Origin: Rhodanobacter thiooxydans
Lineage (GTDB): Bacteria > Pseudomonadota > Gammaproteobacteria > Xanthomonadales > Rhodanobacteraceae
Length of the DNA: 64,000 bases
Assembly: GCF_030291135.1 (NCBI RefSeq)
Contig: NZ_CP127409.1
Span: forward strand, 1,302,001 to 1,366,000
Direction of reading: 5' to 3'
In this document: in pieces, positions 1-8,789 of the stretch
How positions within the stretch are numbered: the stretch's first letter is position 1
Layout of the letters: each line of letters opens with the position of its first letter
The notes under the pieces: model-generated
What the model was told of the DNA's origin: nothing
Databases searched by the model: none
What the model saw: the letters and a program-made list of their open reading frames with translations, nothing else
Translations under genes and position numbers: made by a program

Positions 1-1
1 G

Positions 2-1564
2 ATCGTGTGCGTTGCCGACGCCACCAACCTGCGCCTGCACCTGCGCTTCGTGCTGGAAGTGAAGCGGCTGGGCCGGCCGGTGGTGCTGGCGCTGAACATG
101 ATGGACACCGCGCGCTCGCGCGGCGTCGTCATCGACGTGCCGGAGCTTTCGCGCCGGCTGGGCCTGCCGGTGGTGGAGACGGTGGCGGTGCGGCGCGGTG
201 GCGCACGGGCACTGATCGAGCGGGTCGACGGCGAGGTGCCGCCGGCGGCGCCGGTGCAGCCGGACGACGCGGCCAGCCGCGCCGACCTGCACGCGCAGGT
301 GCGCGAGCTGCTGGCAGCGACGGTGACGATGCCGCGCACCACCGCGGCGCTCGACGATGCGCTGGATCGCTGGACGCTGCATCCGGTGTTCGGGCTGGCG
401 ATCCTGGCGGTGGTGATGTTCCTGGTGTTCCAGGCGGTGTATGCCGCCGGCAAGCCGATGAGCGACCTGATCGGCGGCGGCTTCGGCTGGATGGGCGAGC
501 AGGTCGCCGCGCTGATGCCGGCCGGGCCGCTGCAGAGCCTGGTGGTCAACGGCCTGTTCGGTGGCATCGGCACGGTGCTGGGTTTTCTGCCGGTGATCCT
601 GGTGCTGTTCCTGTTCATCCTCACGCTGGAGGAGTCCGGCTACCTGCCGCGCGCGGCGTTCCTGCTCGACCGCCTGATGCTGTCGGTGGGGCTGACCGGG
701 CGCTCGTTCATCCCGCTGCTGTCGAGCTTCGCCTGCGCGATCCCCGGCATCATGGGTACGCGCAGCATCCAGGATCCACGCGATCGCCTGGCCACCATCC
801 TGATCGCCCCGCTGATGACCTGCTCGGCGCGGTTGCCGGTGTATGCGCTGCTGATCGGTGCGTTCATTCCCGTCCGCTACGTGTTCGGCGTGTTCAACCT
901 GCAGGGCGTGGTGCTGTTCGCGCTGTACCTGGCCGGCATCCTCGGCGCGATGCTGGTGGGCTGGGTGATGAAGCACCTGCGCCGCGACAAGAGCGAGCAC
1001 GCCCTGCTGATGGAACTGCCGTCGTACCGCATGCCCAAGCTGCGCGACGTGGCGATCGGGCTGTACGAGCGCGGCGCGATTTTCCTGAAGCGGCTGACTG
1101 GCGTGATCCTCGGGCTGACCGTGCTGATGTGGTTCCTGTCCACGTTCCCGTCGCCGCCCGCCGGTGCGACGGAGCCGGCCATCAACTACAGCTTTGCCGG
1201 CTACATCGGACGCGGCCTGCAGTACATCTTTGCGCCGATCGGTTTCAACTGGCAGATCAGCCTGGCGCTGATCCCCGCGTTCGCCGCGCGGGAGACAGCA
1301 GTGGCGGCGCTGGCCACCGTCTACCTGGTCGGCGGCGAGGCACCCGGCGGGCTGGGCCACGCGCTGGCCGGGCAGATCCCGCTGGCCAGCGCGTTGTCGC
1401 TGCTGGTGTGGTTCGCGTATGCGCCGCAGTGCATGTCCACCCTGGCGATCATCAAGCGCGAGACCGATTCCTGGCGCAACGTGGCGATCTCGTTCGGCTA
1501 CATGTTCGTGATGGCCTATACCGCGTCGTTCGTGGTCTACCAGGTGACGAGGGCACTGACGTGA
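2..1564 (+). CDS. feoB: Ferrous iron transport protein B, 3' part (5' end outside window)
   Basis: Inner-membrane Fe(II) transporter with an N-terminal G domain. The window opens inside the G domain: the G1-G3 motifs are missing, while the G4-type motif NMMD is at visible residues 32-35. The C-terminal membrane part is complete. It contains the conserved Cys segments CAIPGIMGTR and MTCSARLPVY of the permease gates, the AARETAVAAL segment and the late YAPQCMSTLA segment. About 520 residues are visible, against roughly 600-750 for full FeoB proteins. The stop overlaps the GTG start of the next small membrane protein (GTGA), so the two are probably translated together. The truncation is only the window edge. 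Confidence 0.95.
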   Translation: MVCVADATNLRLHLRFVLEVKRLGRPVVLALNMMDTARSRGVVIDVPELSRRLGLPVVETVAVRRGGARALIERVDGEVPPAAPVQPDDAASRADLHAQVRELLAATVTMPRTTAALDDALDRWTLHPVFGLAILAVVMFLVFQAVYAAGKPMSDLIGGGFGWMGEQVAALMPAGPLQSLVVNGLFGGIGTVLGFLPVILVLFLFILTLEESGYLPRAAFLLDRLMLSVGLTGRSFIPLLSSFACAIPGIMGTRSIQDPRDRLATILIAPLMTCSARLPVYALLIGAFIPVRYVFGVFNLQGVVLFALYLAGILGAMLVGWVMKHLRRDKSEHALLMELPSYRMPKLRDVAIGLYERGAIFLKRLTGVILGLTVLMWFLSTFPSPPAGATEPAINYSFAGYIGRGLQYIFAPIGFNWQISLALIPAFAARETAVAALATVYLVGGEAPGGLGHALAGQIPLASALSLLVWFAYAPQCMSTLAIIKRETDSWRNVAISFGYMFVMAYTASFVVYQVTRALT

Positions 1565-1863
1565 GCACCGGCCTGCTGCTGCAGTACGTGGTGGTCGGGC
1601 TGATCGTGCTGGCCAGCGTATGGATTGTGTTGCGCAAGCTGGCGCGGAAAACGACCAACCGCTGGCTGGCCGCCGCGTCCATCCACTTCAGCCGGCCCGG
1701 CCGCGGCGCGCTGGTGCGGGCTTTCGGCCGGCGCCTGCAACCGAGGGAAGCCACCGGCGACTGCAGCGACGGTTGCAGCACCTGCGGCGCCTGCGGCCCC
1801 AAGCCACCGGCCGCGGCTCGATCCGGCGAGCCGATGCCGCTGGAGTTCCGCCCGCGCCGGTGA
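1561..1863 (+). CDS. Small Cys-rich membrane protein linked to FeoB (DUF6587-like)
   Basis: A 100-residue protein starting with GTG inside the feoB stop codon (4-nt overlap), which implies translational coupling and a role with FeoB. One transmembrane helix covers about residues 5-24 and is followed by a basic segment. A compact Cys cluster, C68-x3-C72-x2-C75-x2-C78, lies in a predicted soluble tail. It resembles the short FeoB-associated proteins of Xanthomonadales (DUF6587 by recall, not checked). The cluster looks suited to binding an iron-sulfur centre or Fe(II), but this is inference. It may stand in for FeoC, which is not seen here. Confidence 0.75.
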   Translation: MSTGLLLQYVVVGLIVLASVWIVLRKLARKTTNRWLAAASIHFSRPGRGALVRAFGRRLQPREATGDCSDGCSTCGACGPKPPAAARSGEPMPLEFRPRR

Positions 1864-1875
1864 GGGCCAGCTTCA

Positions 1876-1905
1876 GCTCCTCCCCTGCAAGCAGGGGGAG
1901 GGAGC
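1876..1905. repeat. Palindromic intergenic repeat, CTCCCC family, copy A
   Basis: Imperfect palindrome: GCTCCTCCCCTGC, a short centre, then GCAGGGGGAGGGAGC. Related copies lie at 8051-8088, 8122-8159 and 28220-28250, all intergenic. It looks like a REP-type element and could also fold as an RNA hairpin downstream of the feoB pair. Confidence 0.7.
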
Positions 1906-1919
1906 AAAAGCGGAACATG

Positions 1920-1946
1920 AAAAAAGCCGGCTTGCGCCGGCTTTTT
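1920..1946 (-). terminator. Rho-independent terminator of rpsT (bidirectional)
   Basis: A 6-bp stem GCCGGC (1926-1931 and 1936-1941) with a TTGC loop is flanked by A6 on one side and T5 on the other, so it has a U-tract in either direction. It sits just past the rpsT stop and also faces the end of the feoB operon. Confidence 0.85.
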
Positions 1947-1972
1947 GCGTATCACGCGGGTCGCGCCCCGGC

Positions 1973-2236
1973 TTACGCCAGTTCGCGGATCTTCGCGTTG
2001 AGGCGGCTCTTGTGGCGGGCGGCCTTGTTCTTGTGGATCAGGCCGCGGGCGGCGTAGCGATCCATAACCGGCTGCGCGGCGGTGAACGCGGCGACGGCGC
2101 CGGCCTTGTCCTTGGCCTCGATGGCCTTGACGACCTTCTTCAGGGCGGTACGGACCATGGAGCGGGCGCTGATGTTGCGCAGACGGCGCTGTTCGGACTG
2201 GCGCGCGCGCTTCTTCGCGGACTTGATGTTGGCCAA
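1973..2236 (-). CDS. rpsT: 30S ribosomal protein S20
   Basis: Small primary 16S rRNA-binding protein of the 30S subunit. From a TTG start the product is 87 residues, the same as the E. coli protein, beginning (M)[14 protein letters not shown] and rich in Lys, Arg and Ala. TTG at 2236-2234 is chosen because it matches the family N-terminus and has GGAG 8 nt upstream; a longer in-frame ATG adds 15 residues with no family match. A UUG start is known for E. coli rpsT, where it takes part in autogenous translational control. A strong sigma70-type promoter lies at 2281-2309 and a terminator at 1920-1946, so the gene is a single transcription unit divergent from murJ. Confidence 0.95.
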   Translation of the reverse strand: MANIKSAKKRARQSEQRRLRNISARSMVRTALKKVVKAIEAKDKAGAVAAFTAAQPVMDRYAARGLIHKNKAARHKSRLNAKIRELA

Positions 2237-2280
2237 GGTAGAACTCCGGAATGCAGGGTTGAGGGTGGAAAAAGACGCCA

Positions 2281-2309
2281 ATTATGCGGTCGATTCGCCG
2301 TTGCGTCAA
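2281..2309 (-). promoter_or_regulatory. Sigma70-type promoter of rpsT
   Basis: On the minus strand: -35 TTGACG (2309-2304), 17-nt spacer, -10 CATAAT (2286-2281), about 45 nt upstream of the rpsT TTG start. Near-consensus boxes with ideal spacing. Confidence 0.8.
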
Positions 2310-2456
2310 TCATTTAGGCGGCCGTGCCGGGAGCTGGCGCCGGCGCGCGGCCGTGGTCGTGCCGGTATTCTGCCATATCCGCGCTGTCATCCTGCCCGCG
2401 CGGGCTGTCAAACTACGCGCCCCGCGTGATCGACGCCGAAGGTAACGAACCGCCAC

Positions 2457-4067
2457 ATGAAGTCACCCAGCATGCTCCGCGGGCTGCTCTCGTTCAGCAG
2501 CATGACGATGATTTCGCGGGTGCTCGGCCTGGTGCGCGACATGTCGATCAACGCCGCGTTCGGCGCCAATGGCGCCACCGACGCGTTCTGGGTGGCGTTC
2601 CGCATTCCCAACTTCATGCGCCGGCTGTTTGCCGAGGGCTCGTTCTCCACCGCCTTCGTGCCGGTTTTCACGGAAGTGAAGGAAAAGGGCACGCATGCGC
2701 AGCTGAAGGAGCTGATGGCGCGGGTATCGGGCACGCTGGGTGGTGTACTGCTGCTGATCACCGCGCTGGGCATCATCTTCGCGCCGCAGGTGACCGTGCT
2801 GTTCTCGCCCGGCGCGATCGACGAGCCGCGCAAGTTCGAGCTGACCGTCGAGCTGCTGCGGCTGACCTTCCCGTTCCTGCTGTTCGTCTCGCTGACCGCC
2901 TTGTCCGGCGGTGCGCTGAACAGTTTCCATCGCTTCGGGCTGCCGGCGCTGACCCCGGTGATCCTCAACCTGTGCATGATCGCCGGCGCGCTGTGGCTGT
3001 CGAAGCGGCTGCAGACGCCGATCCTGGCGATGGGCTGGGCGATCCTTGCGGCCGGCATCCTGCAGTTGCTGTTCCAGTTGCCGGCGCTGCGCGGGCTGGA
3101 CCTGCTGACCTTGCCGCGCTGGGGCTGGAGCCATCCCGAGGTGCGCCGGATCATGCGGCTGATGGTGCCGACCCTGTTCGGCTCCTCCGTGGCGCAGATC
3201 AACCTGCTGTTCGATACGGTGATCGCCTCGCTGCTGGTGGTCGGCTCGCAGAGCTGGCTGTCGCAGGCGGACCGGTTCCTGGAACTGCCGCTGGGCGTGT
3301 TCGGCGTGGCGCTGGGCACGGTGATCCTGCCGTCGCTGTCGCGCCATCATGTCAGCACCGACAGGGCCGGCTTCTCGCGTGCACTGGACTGGGGCCTGCG
3401 CGTCACCCTGCTGATCGCGGTGCCGGCGATGTTTGCGCTGATGCTGCTGGCCGGGCCGCTGGTGGCCACGCTGTTCCAGCACGGCCACTGGAGCGCGCAC
3501 GACACCCACATGGCGACGCTGTCGATTACCGCGCTGAGTTTCGGCCTGCCCGCGTTCGCGCTGGTGAAGGTGCTGCTGCCGGCTTTCTACGCGCGCCAGG
3601 ACACGCGCACCCCGGTACGCGCGGCGGTGGCCTCGCTGCTGACCAACATGCTGCTGAACGTGGTCTTCCTGGCGCTGCTGTTCGAGTTGTGGGCGCCGGC
3701 TGAGCTGAAGCAGCTGGCATGGCTGGATGGCCTGGCCCGCTTGCCCGGCCTGCACATGGCACTGGGCATGGCCAGCGCGGTGGCGGCCTACGTGAACCTG
3801 TGGCTGCTGTGGCACTGGCTGAAGAAGGCCGGCGTGTACCAGCGCCAGCCGGGCTGGTCGCGGCACCTGCTGCGGCTGGCCGCGGCCTGCGCAGTGATGG
3901 TGGCGGTGCTGTTGCTCGGTCGCTGGCTGTGGCCGAACTGGACCCACGGGGTGCCGGTGCTGACCCGCTTGTGGCATCTGGCCGTGCTGGTGCTGGTGGG
4001 TGGGGCCAGTTATGTGGCCGTGCTGTTTGCCGGCGGCTTCCGCCTGCGCGACCTGCGTGGTGCGTGA
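2457..4067 (+). CDS. murJ: Lipid II flippase MurJ (MviN)
   Basis: Polytopic inner-membrane protein of the MOP superfamily that flips undecaprenyl-PP-linked peptidoglycan precursor to the periplasm. It is 536 residues long with about 14 hydrophobic helices. The N-terminus carries the family signature SRVLGLVRDM at about residues 21-30, followed by AFWVAFRIPNFMRRLFAEGSF. Length and N-terminus match MurJ of gammaproteobacteria. AAGG lies ahead of the ATG with a loose spacing. It is divergent from rpsT and followed 38 nt later by ribF, as in many Xanthomonadales. Confidence 0.97.
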   Translation: MKSPSMLRGLLSFSSMTMISRVLGLVRDMSINAAFGANGATDAFWVAFRIPNFMRRLFAEGSFSTAFVPVFTEVKEKGTHAQLKELMARVSGTLGGVLLLITALGIIFAPQVTVLFSPGAIDEPRKFELTVELLRLTFPFLLFVSLTALSGGALNSFHRFGLPALTPVILNLCMIAGALWLSKRLQTPILAMGWAILAAGILQLLFQLPALRGLDLLTLPRWGWSHPEVRRIMRLMVPTLFGSSVAQINLLFDTVIASLLVVGSQSWLSQADRFLELPLGVFGVALGTVILPSLSRHHVSTDRAGFSRALDWGLRVTLLIAVPAMFALMLLAGPLVATLFQHGHWSAHDTHMATLSITALSFGLPAFALVKVLLPAFYARQDTRTPVRAAVASLLTNMLLNVVFLALLFELWAPAELKQLAWLDGLARLPGLHMALGMASAVAAYVNLWLLWHWLKKAGVYQRQPGWSRHLLRLAAACAVMVAVLLLGRWLWPNWTHGVPVLTRLWHLAVLVLVGGASYVAVLFAGGFRLRDLRGA

Positions 4068-4093
4068 GGCCTTATCGCAACCCGCCTGACCGT

Positions 4094-4099
4094 TATACT
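4094..4099 (+). promoter_or_regulatory. -10-like TATACT directly upstream of ribF
   Basis: TATACT ends 6 nt before the ribF ATG, which would place the transcription start at or next to the start codon. No Shine-Dalgarno sequence is visible and the -35 (CTTATC at 4071) is poor. Tentative evidence for a leaderless ribF transcript. Confidence 0.35.
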
Positions 4100-4105
4100 C
4101 ACGCG

Positions 4106-5059
4106 ATGATGAGACTTTCCCGGGATGTCGCAGGCCTCTGCCTGGCGCCGCGCGGCAGCGTGATCGCGATCGGCGCGTTCGACGGCCTGCACCGCGGCCA
4201 CCAGGCGCTATTGACCCAGGTGTGCGAGCGCGCGCAGGCGCTCGGCTGCAGCCCGGCGGTGGTGAGCTTCGAGCCGCTGCCGCGCGCGTTCTTCTCGCCG
4301 GAACCGGTGCCGCGGCTGTCCAGTGTGCGCGAGAAGCTGCGCGGTTTCGCTGCCGCCGGCATGGAGCACACCTTGCTATTGCGCTTCAACCGGGCGCTGA
4401 CCGCGATGTCGGCCGAGGCGTTCGTGCAACGCGTGCTGGTCGAACGGCTCGCCGTGCGCGAGGTCTGGGTGGGCGGCGATTTCCGCTTCGGCCACCAGCG
4501 TGGCGGCGACGTGGCGCTGCTGGAGCGGATGGGTGCGCAGCTCGGCTTCAGCGCCTGCACCATGCCGGCGATCCAGCTCGACGGCACCCGCGTTTCGGCC
4601 AGCCGGGTGCGCGCCTTGCTCGCCGCCGGCGAGTTCGCCGGGGCCGAGCCACTGCTGGGCCGGCCGTTCGTGATCGAGGGCAAGGTGGAGTATGGCAACC
4701 AGCTCGGCCGCACGCTGGGCTATCCCACCGCCAACATCCACCTGTCGCAGCGGGTCAGCCCGATCCAGGGCATCTTCGCGGTGCGCGTGGGCCTGGGCGA
4801 GGGCGAATGCAGCTGGCCGGGCGTGGCCAGCCTCGGCGTGCGCCCCACCGTGAACGAGGTCAGCCAGCCGCTGCTGGAAGTGCACCTGTTCGACTTCGAG
4901 GGCGACCTGTACGGCCAGCGCATGGCGGTGCAGTTCGTCGCCAAGCTGCGCGACGAGCAGAAGTTCGACGGCCTGGAACCGCTCAAGGCGCAGATGGCGC
5001 TGGACGCGCGCCGGTCGCGCGAGCTGCTGGGCATGAACCCGCGGCTGGCCGAGGCGTGA
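4106..5059 (+). CDS. ribF: Bifunctional riboflavin kinase / FAD synthetase
   Basis: Converts riboflavin to FMN and FMN to FAD in the cytoplasm. 317 residues, the usual length. The N-terminal nucleotidyltransferase domain begins with GAFDGLHRGH at residues 23-32 (HxGH-type nucleotide-binding motif). The C-terminal riboflavin kinase domain starts near residue 185 and has the GYPTAN motif near 205-210. ATG 4106 is chosen because it gives an N-terminus aligned with E. coli RibF; a second ATG follows immediately. It lies between murJ and ileS, the classic ribF-ileS-lspA order, in the same orientation, 110 nt upstream of ileS. Confidence 0.96.
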   Translation: MMRLSRDVAGLCLAPRGSVIAIGAFDGLHRGHQALLTQVCERAQALGCSPAVVSFEPLPRAFFSPEPVPRLSSVREKLRGFAAAGMEHTLLLRFNRALTAMSAEAFVQRVLVERLAVREVWVGGDFRFGHQRGGDVALLERMGAQLGFSACTMPAIQLDGTRVSASRVRALLAAGEFAGAEPLLGRPFVIEGKVEYGNQLGRTLGYPTANIHLSQRVSPIQGIFAVRVGLGEGECSWPGVASLGVRPTVNEVSQPLLEVHLFDFEGDLYGQRMAVQFVAKLRDEQKFDGLEPLKAQMALDARRSRELLGMNPRLAEA

Positions 5060-5169
5060 GGGCCTGTGTTGCGGACGTGGGCATTACGGCACGGGTCGAA
5101 ATCGACTAACTTTCCCTTCTTTGCCTGCCATCTGGCGGGCGGCAACACCTCAGTGACGGCATCCACGCA

Positions 5170-8031
5170 ATGACCCACGATTACAAAAGCACGATCAACC
5201 TGCCGCAGACGGCGTTTCCCATGCGCGGCGACTTGCCGAAGCGCGAACCGGGCTGGCTGGCGGAGTGGGAGCGGGTCGGCCGCTATGCGCAGATCCAGCA
5301 GAAGACCGCGCATCGCGACAGCGTGTTCGTGCTGCACGACGGCCCGCCGTACGCGAATGGCCCGATCCACATCGGCCACGCGGTCAACAAGATCCTCAAG
5401 GACATGGTGGTCAAGTCCAAGCTGCTGGCCGGCCAGCGCGCACCGTACGTGCCGGGCTGGGACTGCCACGGCCTGCCGATCGAGATCGCGGTGGAGAAGA
5501 AGTTCGGCAAGCCGGGCGAGAAGCTCGATGCCGCCGCGTTCCGGCAAAAATGTCGCGAGTACGCGGCCGAGCAGGTCGACACCCAGCGCACCGACTTCAA
5601 GCGGCTCGGCGTGCTCGGCGACTGGGACCATCCGTATCGCTCGATGGATTTCCGCTTCGAGGCCGACATGCTGCGCGCGCTGGCCCGCATCGTTTCCAAC
5701 GGCCACGTGGTGCGCGGCGCCAAGCCGGTGTACTGGTGCTTCGATTGCGCCTCGGCGCTGGCCGAGGCGGAGATCGAGTACGGCGACAAGGTCTCGCCGG
5801 CGGTCGACGTGGCGTATGACGCGGTCGAGCCGAAAGCGCTGGCGGCGAAGTTCGGTGTGGACTCCGGCGACGCCATCGTCGCCATCCCGATCTGGACCAC
5901 CACGCCGTGGACCCTGCCGGAAAGCCAGGCGGTATCGCTCGGCGCCGATCTGGAATACGCGCTGATCGAAGGCCCGTCGCGCGACGGCAAGCGCGTGCTG
6001 CTCGTTGTCGCCAGCGCGCTGGTCGACAAGGCGGCGCAGCGTTACGGGCTGGAGCAGGCGGCTGTGCTGGGCCATGTCGAAGGCAGGGCGCTGGAAGGTC
6101 TGAAGCTGCACCACCCGTTCTACCCGCGCGAGGTGCCGGTGATCCTCGGCGAGCACGTCAGCGCCGAGGACGGTACCGGCGCGGTGCACACTTCGCCCGA
6201 CCACGGCGTCGAGGATTTCGTGGTGGCGCGCGAGTACGGCATCGGCCTGCTCAACTACATCGGATCGCATGGCACTTACCGCGCCGATACGCCAGCGGCC
6301 GACGGCCTCGAACTGGCCGGCCTGCATATCTGGAAGGCGAACGACGCTATCGTCGAGCTGCTGCGTCGACGCGGCGTGCTGCTGGCGTTCGCGAAGATCG
6401 AGCACAGCTACCCGAACTGCTGGCGGCACAAGACGCCGGTGATCTACCGCACCACGCCGCAGTGGTTCATCTCGATGGAGCAGGCGCAGCTGCGCGAGAC
6501 GGCGCTGACCTCGATCAAGGCCGTGCGCTGGGTGCCGGGCTGGGGCGAGGAACGCATCGCCGGCATGGTCGCCGGGCGGCCGGACTGGTGCATCTCGCGC
6601 CAGCGCACCTGGGGCGTGCCGATCGCGCTGTTCGTGCACAAGGCCACGCAGGAACCGCACCCGGATTCCGTCGAGTTGCTGGAGCAGGTCGCGAAGAAGG
6701 TGGAGCAGGGCGGCATCGACGCCTGGTTCACGCTGGACGCGGCCGAGCTGCTCGGCGCGGACGCGGGCGACTACGAGAAAGTCACCGACGTGCTGGACGT
6801 CTGGTTCGATTCCGGCGTCACCCATTTTGCGGTGATCGGGCAGCGCCCGGAACTGCAGCAGGGCAGGGCGTCGCACTACAAGGTGATGTACCTGGAAGGC
6901 TCCGACCAGCATCGCGGCTGGTTCCAGTCGTCGCTGCTGACCTCGGCGGCGATCCACGGCCGTGCGCCGTACAACGAAGTGCTCACCCATGGCTTCGCGG
7001 TGGACGCGAACGGTCGCAAGATGTCCAAGTCGCTGGGCAACGTGGTGGCGCCGCAGAAGGTGATGGATACCCTGGGCGCGGACGTGCTGCGCCTGTGGGT
7101 GGCCTCGGCCGACTACCGCAACGAGATGACCGTCTCCGACGAGATCCTCAAGCGCGTCTCCGATGCGTACCGCCGCATCCGCAACACCGCACGCTTCCTG
7201 CTCGGCAACCTCGATGGCTTCGACCCGGCGAAACACCTGCTGCCAGTGGAAGACAGCGTGCTGCTCGACCAGTGGGCGGTGCAGCAGGCGTATGACGTGC
7301 AGCAGGTCGTCACCGCGGCATACGAGCGTTACGACTATCCAGAAGTAGTGTCGCGCATCCAGAATTTCTGCACCAACGAACTGGGCGCGCTGTACCTGGA
7401 CATCACCAAGGACCGGCTCTACACCATGCCGACCGACAGCCGCGGCCGGCGCAGCGCACAGAGTGCGATGTACCGCATCGCCGAGGCGCTGGTGCGCTGG
7501 CTGGCGCCGATCCTCAGCTTCACCGCCGAGGAAATCTGGCAGGCGATGCCGGGCGAGCGTGGCGACAGCGTGCTGTTCGAAACCTGGTACGACGGCCTCG
7601 CCGCCACCCAGGCTGCGCCGGAACAGCGGCGCTGGTGGGCCGACCTGCTGGCGATCCGCGACACCGCCGCGCGCGTGCTTGAAGGCATGCGCAAGGCCGA
7701 GCGCATCGGCGCGGCGCTGGAAGCGAAGCTGATGGTTCACGCCGATGCCGCGATCCAGTCGCGCTACGCTGAAGTCGCCGACGAACTGCGCTTCTTCTTC
7801 ATCACCTCCGACTTCACCCTGGCGCCGTCGACATCGCGCGCGGCGGATGCGGTGAAGGTGGAGCTGGATGGTGCCGAAGCCTGGGTCCGTGCCGACGTCA
7901 GCAGTGCCGCCAAGTGCGTGCGCTGCTGGCACCGCCGCGACGACGTGGGCAGCCACGCCGATCATCCCGAACTGTGCAGCCGCTGCATCAGCAACATCGA
8001 AGGTCCCGGCGAGCATCGCCGCTGGTTCTGA
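5170..8031 (+). CDS. ileS: Isoleucyl-tRNA synthetase
   Basis: Class I aminoacyl-tRNA synthetase charging tRNA-Ile, with a CP1 editing domain. It is 953 residues long, close to E. coli IleS (938). HIGH is exact at residues 67-70 and KMSKS at 617-621. The C-terminal zinc finger has the pairs C916/C919 and C936/C939. The WTTTPWTLP segment of the editing domain is present. Start ATG 5170 gives the expected N-terminus; only a weak ribosome site is visible. It is followed by 159 nt of repeats and then lspA. The complete C-terminal zinc site suggests the eubacterial, mupirocin-sensitive type of enzyme, which is inference. Confidence 0.98.
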   Translation: MTHDYKSTINLPQTAFPMRGDLPKREPGWLAEWERVGRYAQIQQKTAHRDSVFVLHDGPPYANGPIHIGHAVNKILKDMVVKSKLLAGQRAPYVPGWDCHGLPIEIAVEKKFGKPGEKLDAAAFRQKCREYAAEQVDTQRTDFKRLGVLGDWDHPYRSMDFRFEADMLRALARIVSNGHVVRGAKPVYWCFDCASALAEAEIEYGDKVSPAVDVAYDAVEPKALAAKFGVDSGDAIVAIPIWTTTPWTLPESQAVSLGADLEYALIEGPSRDGKRVLLVVASALVDKAAQRYGLEQAAVLGHVEGRALEGLKLHHPFYPREVPVILGEHVSAEDGTGAVHTSPDHGVEDFVVAREYGIGLLNYIGSHGTYRADTPAADGLELAGLHIWKANDAIVELLRRRGVLLAFAKIEHSYPNCWRHKTPVIYRTTPQWFISMEQAQLRETALTSIKAVRWVPGWGEERIAGMVAGRPDWCISRQRTWGVPIALFVHKATQEPHPDSVELLEQVAKKVEQGGIDAWFTLDAAELLGADAGDYEKVTDVLDVWFDSGVTHFAVIGQRPELQQGRASHYKVMYLEGSDQHRGWFQSSLLTSAAIHGRAPYNEVLTHGFAVDANGRKMSKSLGNVVAPQKVMDTLGADVLRLWVASADYRNEMTVSDEILKRVSDAYRRIRNTARFLLGNLDGFDPAKHLLPVEDSVLLDQWAVQQAYDVQQVVTAAYERYDYPEVVSRIQNFCTNELGALYLDITKDRLYTMPTDSRGRRSAQSAMYRIAEALVRWLAPILSFTAEEIWQAMPGERGDSVLFETWYDGLAATQAAPEQRRWWADLLAIRDTAARVLEGMRKAERIGAALEAKLMVHADAAIQSRYAEVADELRFFFITSDFTLAPSTSRAADAVKVELDGAEAWVRADVSSAAKCVRCWHRRDDVGSHADHPELCSRCISNIEGPGEHRRWF

Positions 8032-8050
8032 TTTGCGAAGCCCCGCTTGT

Positions 8051-8088
8051 CTCCCTCCCCTGCAAAGCAGGGGAGGGCTGGGGAGGGG
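8051..8088. repeat. Palindromic intergenic repeat, CTCCCC family, copy B
   Basis: CTCCCTCCCCTGC, AAA, GCAGGGGAGGG, then CTGGGGAGGGG. Together with copy C at 8122-8159 it fills most of the ileS-lspA spacer as two related palindromes, like a paired REP (BIME-like) unit. Confidence 0.7.
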
Positions 8089-8121
8089 TAGGCTCTTGAT
8101 CTGATCTCTCAAGGTCAAAAG

Positions 8122-8159
8122 CGACCCCTCCGACCTCCCCCTGCGTCGCAGGAGGAGTC
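8122..8159. repeat. Palindromic intergenic repeat, CTCCCC family, copy C
   Basis: GACCCCTCCGACCTCCCCC, then TGCGTCGCAGGAGGAGTC. Its left half is complementary to the right half of copy B (CCCCTCC against GGAGGGG), so B and C together could form a larger cruciform or hairpin between ileS and lspA. Confidence 0.6.
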
Positions 8160-8190
8160 AAAAGCCTGCCACGACCGAGTCCCCGAACCC

Positions 8191-8691
8191 ATGTCACCGA
8201 AACCCAACGCACTCTCCTGGCTCTGGCTTTCCGCCGCCGTCATCGTGCTTGACCAGCTTAGCAAGTGGTGGGCACTCGCCACTCTGCAGCCGGCCGGCAT
8301 ATCACACCCGGTGATCCCCGGCTTTCTGAACTGGACGCTCATCTACAATCCCGGCGCCGCCTTCAGCTTCCTCACCAACGCTACGGGCTGGCAGCGCTGG
8401 TTCTTCGTGCTGCTGGCGGTGGTGATCAGCGCCGTGCTGGTGGGCTGGTTGCGACGCACGCCGCGCCGCGACTGGCGCACCGCGCTGCCGCTCGCGCTGA
8501 TCGTGGGCGGCGCGATCGGCAACCTGATCGACCGCCTGCACGCGGCCCAGGTCACCGATTTCATCCACGTGTATTTCCGCCAGTGGAATTATCCGGTGTT
8601 CAACATTGCCGACTGCGGCATTACCGTCGGCGCCGTGATGCTGATCGTGTTCGGCCTGTTCACCGGCAAGCCCGGGGACGGCGTGCGATAA
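8191..8691 (+). CDS. lspA: Lipoprotein signal peptidase (signal peptidase II)
   Basis: Inner-membrane aspartyl protease that cleaves signal peptides of diacylglyceryl-modified prolipoproteins. 166 residues with four hydrophobic helices. Conserved boxes: DQLSKWW at 21-27, NPGAAFSF at 53-60, GNLIDRL at 110-116, and the two catalytic Asp residues, D123 (VTDFIHVYF) and D141 (NIADCGIT). The usual Ser after the second Asp is Cys here. It lies between ileS and ispH, as in many gammaproteobacteria. Confidence 0.97.
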   Translation: MSPKPNALSWLWLSAAVIVLDQLSKWWALATLQPAGISHPVIPGFLNWTLIYNPGAAFSFLTNATGWQRWFFVLLAVVISAVLVGWLRRTPRRDWRTALPLALIVGGAIGNLIDRLHAAQVTDFIHVYFRQWNYPVFNIADCGITVGAVMLIVFGLFTGKPGDGVR

Positions 8692-8704
8692 TCGCGTTCT
8701 TGAT

Positions 8705-8767
8705 GTAGAAGCCCGCTGGCGGGCGATGCTGCTGAATTGAAAGCATCGCCCGCCAGCGGGCTCCTAC
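8705..8767. repeat. Large REP-like palindrome between lspA and ispH
   Basis: Two 21-nt perfectly complementary arms, 8710-8730 (beginning AGCCCGCTGGCGGGCGATGC) and 8742-8762, around an 11-nt centre, flanked by GTAG and CTAC. The GCCCGC..GCGGGC core resembles the REP sequences of pseudomonads and Stenotrophomonas that are mobilised by RAYT transposases. No RAYT gene is in this window. As RNA it would form a very stable hairpin between two coding genes. Confidence 0.8.
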
Positions 8768-8789
8768 AGGACTCCGAATCGAGGTCAGC

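Noticed and set aside
4720..8118. An 1132-codon open frame antisense to ileS
   Set aside because: Shadow of ileS in high-GC DNA; no recognisable motifs, while ileS has HIGH, KMSKS and zinc sites.
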